Shown here: piece after piece, positions 58,984 to 64,000 of the stretch | Position numbering within the stretch: position 1 is the stretch's first letter | How the letters are laid out: each line of letters starts with the position of its first letter | Assembly (NCBI GenBank): GCA_965262175.1 | Contig: CBDHES010000002.1 | Span: 2,852,001-2,916,000 of the forward strand | Source: CADEDH01 sp965262175 | GTDB lineage: Bacteria; Actinomycetota; Acidimicrobiia; Acidimicrobiales; SZUA-35 | Length of the DNA: 64,000 nt | Direction: 5' to 3' | Notes under the pieces: generated by a model | What the model was told of the DNA's origin: nothing | The model's database searches: none | Seen by the model: the letters and a program-made list of their open reading frames with translations, nothing else | Made by a program: the position numbers and the translations under genes

Positions 58984-60855
58984 TCAGCGGAGGGTGGCGT
59001 CGATGCCGGTCCGGCTCTCGCCGGCGTCGACGCACACCTGGAGCTGGTACCACTGGCTGCCGTTGGTGAACGTCTGACCCGATGGGGCGATGAAGGTCAG
59101 CACGTAGCAGCCGGGGCCGACGTCGAAGGTGAAGTCGCCCGAGCCATCGGTGGCCACGTCGCCGAGCCAGCTGCCCCGGCTCCCGTCGCCCTGTGCGACG
59201 AACAGGTCGACCACGACCCCGCCGACCGGCGCCCCGCCTCGATCGACCGATCCGCCGATCGAGGCCGGCCCGGTACCGGAACCGGCGAGGGTGGCGCTCA
59301 GGCTGATCGTCTGGCCCGGGTCGGGGCAGCCCTGGGCGTTCTCCCACGAGGTCTGGTTCAGGAATCGCTGACCGTCGGGAGCGATGAAGGTCACCACCCG
59401 ACATCCGTCGGCCGAGAACCGGACCCGGCCGTTGGCGTCGGTCCGGGCATCGCCGAGCCATTCGCCTCTGGCACCTCCGCCGACGTCCTCGAACAGGTCG
59501 ATCACCGCCCCGGGGGCCGGTGCCCCATCGGCGTAGGACATGGTCGCCTCGATGGCCCCCGGCGACGGCGGCGGGGTCGTCGGCGGCAGGGTCGTCGGCG
59601 GGGCGGTGGTCGTTGTCGGGGGCGGGTCGTCGCCGAAGAGGCAGTTCGGCCGGCTGGCCAGGAAGTCGGTGATGACCCGCCGGCTGCAGTCGGAGAACGA
59701 TTGGGAGCCGTTGAGCGACGGCCACATGATGAAGCCGCTGCTGCACCCGATGTCGGGATCGTGGCGGGAGCCGACGTTGTGGCCGATCTCGTGGGCGACG
59801 AGGGTGACCATCTGGCTGTGGTTGGCGCTCACCCCGAGGGCGAAGTTGCTGCACACGCTGTTGAGGTAGGCCTGACCGATGACGCTGCCACCGAACTGGT
59901 TGCGACCCGTCAACAGATGGGCGACGCCGATCTGGCCCCGGCCGTCGGCCACGGCCCGGAAGTCGCCGAGCGGGTCGCCGGTGTAGTTGATGGTCAGCCG
60001 TTCCCGCTGGGCGATCTGGATGTTGACGCCGACGTTGGACTCGTAGATCCCGTCGACCGAGTTGAAGATCGCCACCGAGTTGCCGGCCCAGTCCTGGTCC
60101 TCGACGAGGCTGACGAGGAGGCGGCCGTTCTCGGCGTCGGGGCCGACCGGGATGTCGGCCTCGTCGAACAGGTCCCGGAGGTGGTCCCCGGTCAGGGGAT
60201 GATCGCCCTCGAGGACTTCACCGGTGACCCCGCAGATCAGCGGCTCGGTCTCGAGCTCGCCGGACACGAAGACGACGCTCGGGGCCCCCGATCCGTCGGC
60301 CAGCTCGGGGAACCGGCTGACGGGCTCGATCTGCAGCATCCGCTCACCGTCGAAGATCATGCCCGACACACCCTCGGCGGTCTCGGTGACCCGGACCCAC
60401 GAGTCATCGACGCCGAGGACGGTTCCCCGCATGACCGACTGGTCGGCGAGGAGCGCCTCTCGATCGGCCGGCGTCATGGCGTCGAGCAGGACGGTGTTGG
60501 GCTGGAGGACGACGTCGTAGGTTCGGCCGAGGGCATCGAAGCGCCACGCCACCGTGCCACCGTCGTCGGCGGCGGCGATGTCGCCGCTCTCACCGGATCG
60601 GGTCCACGACTCGATCCGGGCGTGGTCGATCTCGTCGATCGGGAGGCGGGTCTCCTCGTTCGACCAGGTGTCCCCACCGGGAGGTGGGACCGGCGGGTCG
60701 TCGGCGCTATTGGCGTCGGCGGCCCCGACCCCCAGGACCCCGACGATGGCGAGGAGGAGGCCGACGGCCATCCCAACCAACGTTCCCCACCGAACAGGTA
60801 CCTTCGCCGCCACGGCCTCCACCTTCCGACTCGACACATCGTGTGTCCACAACAC
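58984..60855 (-). CDS. Secreted reprolysin-like zinc metalloprotease with C-terminal repeats
   Basis: 623 residues. A signal or membrane helix at about 25-48. Residues ~200-395 form the reprolysin-type catalytic domain: HEIGHNVGSRHD near 354 (HExxHxxGxxHD zinc site) and the Met-turn FIMWPS about 20 residues later. A Thr/Pro-rich linker (TTTTAPPTTLPP) leads to two tandem ~80-residue beta domains, each with RGxWLGD, TFIAPxGQxFxN and a Cys pair, at about 430-515 and 520-623. It would be secreted and act on external proteins; the repeats may bind a surface. Confidence 0.9.
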   Translation of the reverse strand: MLWTHDVSSRKVEAVAAKVPVRWGTLVGMAVGLLLAIVGVLGVGAADANSADDPPVPPPGGDTWSNEETRLPIDEIDHARIESWTRSGESGDIAAADDGGTVAWRFDALGRTYDVVLQPNTVLLDAMTPADREALLADQSVMRGTVLGVDDSWVRVTETAEGVSGMIFDGERMLQIEPVSRFPELADGSGAPSVVFVSGELETEPLICGVTGEVLEGDHPLTGDHLRDLFDEADIPVGPDAENGRLLVSLVEDQDWAGNSVAIFNSVDGIYESNVGVNIQIAQRERLTINYTGDPLGDFRAVADGRGQIGVAHLLTGRNQFGGSVIGQAYLNSVCSNFALGVSANHSQMVTLVAHEIGHNVGSRHDPDIGCSSGFIMWPSLNGSQSFSDCSRRVITDFLASRPNCLFGDDPPPTTTTAPPTTLPPTTPPPSPGAIEATMSYADGAPAPGAVIDLFEDVGGGARGEWLGDARTDANGRVRFSADGCRVVTFIAPDGQRFLNQTSWENAQGCPDPGQTISLSATLAGSGTGPASIGGSVDRGGAPVGGVVVDLFVAQGDGSRGSWLGDVATDGSGDFTFDVGPGCYVLTFIAPSGQTFTNGSQWYQLQVCVDAGESRTGIDATLR

Positions 60856-61046
60856 GGACGGGAACGCAGGCGCGCCAGCGATTGCGGCTGACCCGACGCA
60901 CGACCCGGCCTCGACCCCTACCCCACCGAGTCGTGACGCCGTAGTTCTAGCAGCATCTGGGTGACCATAGGACGGTCGAATCCGACCTTTTAACCGCGAC
61001 CGCCGGCCCTTAGCCTGAAGCGGTCGCCGGCGGGAGGAGCCCCAGC

Positions 61047-61772
61047 ATGTCCAGTTCCATCGCGGTCACCCCCGACCAGGTCGACGAGCCCCACCCCTAC
61101 TACCGCCACAAGGTCGACTTCTTCGCCCGGTGGGCCGAGCGGGGCCGGGCTCTCGACTACGGCTGCGGCCAGGGCCACTACTCCCGTTCGCTGGCCGCCC
61201 GGGGGTGGTCGGTGACCGGGGTCGACGTCGACGCCGGGCGCCTGGCCGAAGCGCGGGATCGGGCAACCGAGATCGGGCTGGGCGACCGCTGCGAGTTCGT
61301 CGAGGTCGGGCTGACCGACCGGGAGCTCCCGTTCGAGAAGGGCCACTTCGACGCCATCTTCGCCTCCGAGGTCATCGAGCACGTGCCCGACCCGTTGGCC
61401 TGGATCACCGAGCTCAAGCGGATCCTCCGACGGGACGGCACCCTCTACCTGACGACCCCCAACGCCGTGTCCTACCGCCACGTCGGCAAGAACCTGTTGT
61501 GGAACCTCCGCGGGGGCCACACGGGGCGGGCCAAGGTGATCGAGTCGTGGCCACGGTTCACGCCCGGCAAGGAAGGCCACATCGTGGCCTACGAGTTCGA
61601 GACGCTCTACCGGTGGGCCAACCTCAACGGGTTCGAACTGGTGGCGATGGACTTCGCCGAGATCCACGACGGGTGGCGCAAGGTCACCAACGTCGTGACT
61701 CCACTCCGCCCGCTCCGGACCGGGCTGGTGGTCATGCTCCGCCACACCGACCCCGATCTGCTCTACAGCTGA
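61047..61772 (+). CDS. Class I SAM-dependent methyltransferase
   Basis: 241 residues from ATG 61047, with GGGAGGAG 8-10 bases upstream. Motif I LDYGCGQGHYSRSLAARGWS near residue 38, acidic residue in GVDVDAGRLAEARDRATEIG, the HFDAIFASEVIEHVPDPLAW block near 110, and RRDGTLYLTTPN near 138 are typical of UbiG/BioC-like methyltransferases. The EVIEHVPDP motif is close to that of ubiquinone-type and glycan methyltransferases. Target unknown. Confidence 0.9.
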   Translation: MSSSIAVTPDQVDEPHPYYRHKVDFFARWAERGRALDYGCGQGHYSRSLAARGWSVTGVDVDAGRLAEARDRATEIGLGDRCEFVEVGLTDRELPFEKGHFDAIFASEVIEHVPDPLAWITELKRILRRDGTLYLTTPNAVSYRHVGKNLLWNLRGGHTGRAKVIESWPRFTPGKEGHIVAYEFETLYRWANLNGFELVAMDFAEIHDGWRKVTNVVTPLRPLRTGLVVMLRHTDPDLLYS

Positions 61773-61785
61773 GCACCGTCGGCGG

Positions 61786-62325
61786 TCAGTGGGTGCCGCC
61801 GAGGAACAGGTTCCACACCACGACCACGACCCAGTGGATCAGGATCGGCGCCCGGAGGGTACCCGACCGGAGGTAGGCGTAGCCGGTGGCGTACCCCAGC
61901 ATCGCCACGACGGCCAGCAGCCGGGGATCGGCGAAGGGTCGGAGCGCCTCGATGCCCAGTGCCGGGCCGATCAGGTGCGACGCGGTGTACACCGCGGTCG
62001 AGAGGGTGACGAAGGCGAACCGCCGACCGGCCGTCGCCGTCAGCAGCGAGCGGGGCAACAGCACACCTCGGTGGAACAGCTCCTCGGTCAGGGCCGGGGC
62101 CACCAGCAGCAGGATCGGGAGCCCCACCGCTTCGACGACGGTCGGCCGCTCGGGCTCGAGCAGGCCGGCCCAGCCGGCCACCAGCGTCCCGGCCAGTGCC
62201 AGCGGCGGGACGAGCGTCCACGTCGAACGCGGGGCGCCCCGCAACGGTCGCCGGAGCCCGGCCAGCGGATTGTCCCGCAGGTAGGCCACGATCGACCCCG
62301 TCACGGTGTCGGTCGTTCCGCTCAT
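61786..62325 (-). CDS. CPBP-family intramembrane metalloprotease
   Basis: 179 residues with about five or six hydrophobic helices. The CPBP (Abi) motif TEELFHRGVLLPR near residue 80 (EExxxR) and the later His in VYTASHL near 115 and a second His near the end are the expected active-site residues. These proteins include Rce1-like prenyl proteases and bacteriocin self-immunity proteins. It is convergent with the methyltransferase gene, 13 bp apart. Confidence 0.88.
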   Translation of the reverse strand: MSGTTDTVTGSIVAYLRDNPLAGLRRPLRGAPRSTWTLVPPLALAGTLVAGWAGLLEPERPTVVEAVGLPILLLVAPALTEELFHRGVLLPRSLLTATAGRRFAFVTLSTAVYTASHLIGPALGIEALRPFADPRLLAVVAMLGYATGYAYLRSGTLRAPILIHWVVVVVWNLFLGGTH

Positions 62326-62376
62326 GGCATCAGTCTGGTCGAGCGGCGTCGTCGACCGCTCGGCGCCACGCTCGGC

Positions 62377-62847
62377 CTACAGCTTGGACACGATCTCCTC
62401 GGCGTGGGCCTTGGTCTTGGGCCGCTTGAAGACGTGCTTGATGATCCCGTCCCCATCGATGAGGAACGTCGTGCGCTGCAGGCCCTCGTAGACCTTGCCG
62501 TAGTTCTTCTTCTCGCCCCAGACGCCGTAGGCCTCGATGAGCTCCCGGTCGGGATCGGCGATGAGGGGGAACGGCAGATCGTGCTTGCCGGCGAAGGCCT
62601 CATGGCTGGCGTCGTCGTCGGGTGAGACGCCGACGACGGCCACCCCGTGCTCGTCGAGCAGGGCCAGGTTGTCTCGCAGGTTGCAGGCCTGGGCGGTGCA
62701 CCCCGGCGTGGCGTCCTTGGGGTAGAAGTAGAGCGCCAGCAGGCGCCCCTCGTAGTCGCTGAGGGAGACCGTCTCACCGGAGAACGTGGTGGCGGTGAAC
62801 GGCGGAGCCGGCTCACCGGCGGCCAGCGGAGCGGGTGGTGCTGCCAT
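62377..62847 (-). CDS. bcp: Thioredoxin-dependent peroxiredoxin (Bcp/PrxQ)
   Basis: 156 residues, normal for Bcp. The active-site segment YFYPKDATPGCTAQACNLRD near residue 43 has the peroxidatic Cys (PGC) and a resolving Cys five residues later (ACN), followed by VVGVSPDDDASHEAF and the end TFLIDGDGIIKHVFKRPK. It reduces hydrogen peroxide and organic peroxides using thioredoxin. It protects against oxidative stress. Confidence 0.93.
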   Translation of the reverse strand: MAAPPAPLAAGEPAPPFTATTFSGETVSLSDYEGRLLALYFYPKDATPGCTAQACNLRDNLALLDEHGVAVVGVSPDDDASHEAFAGKHDLPFPLIADPDRELIEAYGVWGEKKNYGKVYEGLQRTTFLIDGDGIIKHVFKRPKTKAHAEEIVSKL

Positions 62848-62968
62848 CCCACGCAGGATAGGGGTCCGGTCCCCCGACCGGGGTCGGTGCCCGTTCCCCT
62901 ATCGACCCCGGGGGGATTAGGGGGTCATCCCCGAGGCCGGCGAGCCGGCGAGGGCCGAAGCTGGGCAA

Positions 62969-64000
62969 ATGACGATCGACACCCTCGACCTCGGCATGGA
63001 GCACCTGGAGGTCCTCGAGACCATCGGCCGGGGCGGCTTCAGCGTCGTCTATCGGGCCACCGACACCCGCCTTCGTCGCCCGGTGGCGGTGAAGGTCCTG
63101 ACCGGGATCACCTCGGAGGCCGACCTCGACCGGTTCGATCTCGAGTGCCAGATCCACGGCCCGTTGTCGGCCCACCCCAACATCGTCACCATCCACGACG
63201 CCGGCACGACCCCGTCGGGCAGCCCCTTCCTGGTGATGGAGTACCTCGACCAGGGGTCGCTGGCCGACCACCTCGAGCGGCGGGGACCCATCGGGTGGCA
63301 CCAGGTCGTCGAGTGGATGATCCCGGTCAGCCGGGCGGTGGCCGCGGCCCACGCCCGTGGGGTTCTCCACCGCGACATCAAGCCGGCCAACGTCCTGCTC
63401 TCGGCCGACGGTCCGAAGCTCGCCGACTTCGGCATCGCTTGCGGCAGCGACGCCACCAGCCCCCAGTTCGCCGTCAGCTGGCTCCACGCCCCGCCGGAGG
63501 CCGAGGCCAACCGTCGCGACGAACGATCCGACGTCTACTCGTTGGCCTCGACGGCCCACCAACTGCTGACCGGTCGGGCCCCGTTCCAGACCGATAGCGA
63601 TGACTCCCTCCCGGCCCTCCTCCGCCGGATCGTCGACCAGCCGGCCCCCCGCCTGGGGCCCGACGTCGCTCCCCGATGGCTCGACGACCTCCTCCAGGCC
63701 GGCCTGGCCAAGGATCCGGCCGCCCGTCCCCCGAGCGCCGAGGCCTTCGCTCAGGCCCTGGCCGCCGGGCCGCAGGCCCAGGCGTCGAACCGGCCGGCGC
63801 CGGTCGCCGTGGCCGCACCCGCCCCGGTCGCCCAGCCGACCATCGTGTCGCCGATGGTCGGCACCGCGCCGACCTCGGTCCTGGCGGCCCAGCCTCACCC
63901 CCACGCCATCTCCCAGCCCGGCACCGTCGTCCTCGGCGGCCAGCCTCACCCCCATGCCATCTCCCAACCCGGCACCGTCGTCCTCGGCGGCAGGCCACAG
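62969..64000 (+). CDS. Serine/threonine protein kinase (runs off right edge)
   Basis: 344 codons from ATG 62969 to the window edge. Hanks-type kinase domain at residues ~10-265: Gly loop GRGGFSVVYRATD, ATP Lys in VAVKVLTG, Glu in the C helix, HRDIKPANVLL catalytic loop, DFGIACG, and APPEA in place of APE. The regulatory tail is Ala/Pro-rich with two 17-residue repeats (see separate entry) and continues beyond the window, where a transmembrane helix and sensor domain are usual. It phosphorylates Ser/Thr on unknown targets. Confidence 0.93.
   Translation, partial: MTIDTLDLGMEHLEVLETIGRGGFSVVYRATDTRLRRPVAVKVLTGITSEADLDRFDLECQIHGPLSAHPNIVTIHDAGTTPSGSPFLVMEYLDQGSLADHLERRGPIGWHQVVEWMIPVSRAVAAAHARGVLHRDIKPANVLLSADGPKLADFGIACGSDATSPQFAVSWLHAPPEAEANRRDERSDVYSLASTAHQLLTGRAPFQTDSDDSLPALLRRIVDQPAPRLGPDVAPRWLDDLLQAGLAKDPAARPPSAEAFAQALAAGPQAQASNRPAPVAVAAPAPVAQPTIVSPMVGTAPTSVLAAQPHPHAISQPGTVVLGGQPHPHAISQPGTVVLGGRPQ
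63890..63991 (+). repeat. Tandem 51-bp coding repeat
   Basis: Two copies, 63890-63940 and 63941-63991, differing by two bases, each encoding 17 residues with core QPHPHAISQPGTVVLGG. The copies are in frame within the kinase tail. Confidence 0.9.

Overview
The window is high-GC DNA of an actinobacterium. A mycothiol-dependent-enzyme gene, an F420/FMN split-barrel (PPOX) gene, many TetR regulators and frequent ATGA/GTGA start-stop overlaps all fit. A lineage near Acidimicrobiia is my guess from overall gene style; no marker gene here settles it. Most of the window is ordinary, densely packed chromosome. Two stretches are not: the far left edge, and about 8.3-22.3 kb, where coding density drops, base composition is visibly less GC-rich and genes are small, varied and often broken.

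Layout. 1-1393: tail of an integrated island (partial lipoprotein gene, wrecked ISL3 transposase) ending at a 48-bp copy of the 3' half of a tRNA-Ala gene (1394-1441), the expected scar of site-specific integration. 1487-8090: chromosome with a PPOX/TetR pair facing a SnoaL-like gene across a double operator, a DUF2834 membrane operon facing its TetR, a short-chain dehydrogenase lacking the usual Tyr/Lys, and a cytochrome P450. 8320-11948: an ECF42-type sigma factor operon (YCII-like protein, sigma factor with C-terminal extension, tiny membrane protein) and a DUF5990/ankyrin-repeat pair.

12752-21456 is the most unusual part: at least eight well-preserved copies (123, 134-136 or 141 bp) and several decayed copies of an imperfectly palindromic repeat. 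They separate small, functionally unrelated genes in both orientations (lipoprotein, mycothiol-dependent enzyme, ADP-ribosylation/crystallin-J1-like protein, NTF2-like protein, Imm5-like immunity protein, two toxin-antitoxin-like pairs, GNAT remnants). Genes end exactly at, or a few bases from, repeat borders. This has the logic of an integron cassette array without integrase, but the repeats lack the canonical integron core boxes, so it may be a divergent or new cassette system. The right border carries a 432-bp internally deleted IS3-family element that cuts off a molybdopterin oxidoreductase gene.

22315-64000: chromosome. Regions in order: a ligAB-like extradiol dioxygenase operon next to a TetR, with a VOC/amidohydrolase pair; two quinone-reductase-like genes; a methyl-accepting-type protein; a ferric-reductase-like flavoprotein; an IlvD/Edd dehydratase; a GNAT and an ABC-F ATPase; a cell-surface polysaccharide group (large membrane protein, GNAT-like protein, flippase); a crotonase; a fasciclin-domain lipoprotein with in-frame DNA repeats; a fully coupled DUF58/MoxR/DUF4129 operon; an M1 peptidase; ACC deaminase divergent from a pyruvate-dehydrogenase-E1-like gene coupled to an AraC/GyrI regulator; a secreted reprolysin-like protease; a CPBP protease; a Bcp peroxiredoxin; and a Ser/Thr kinase that runs off the right edge.
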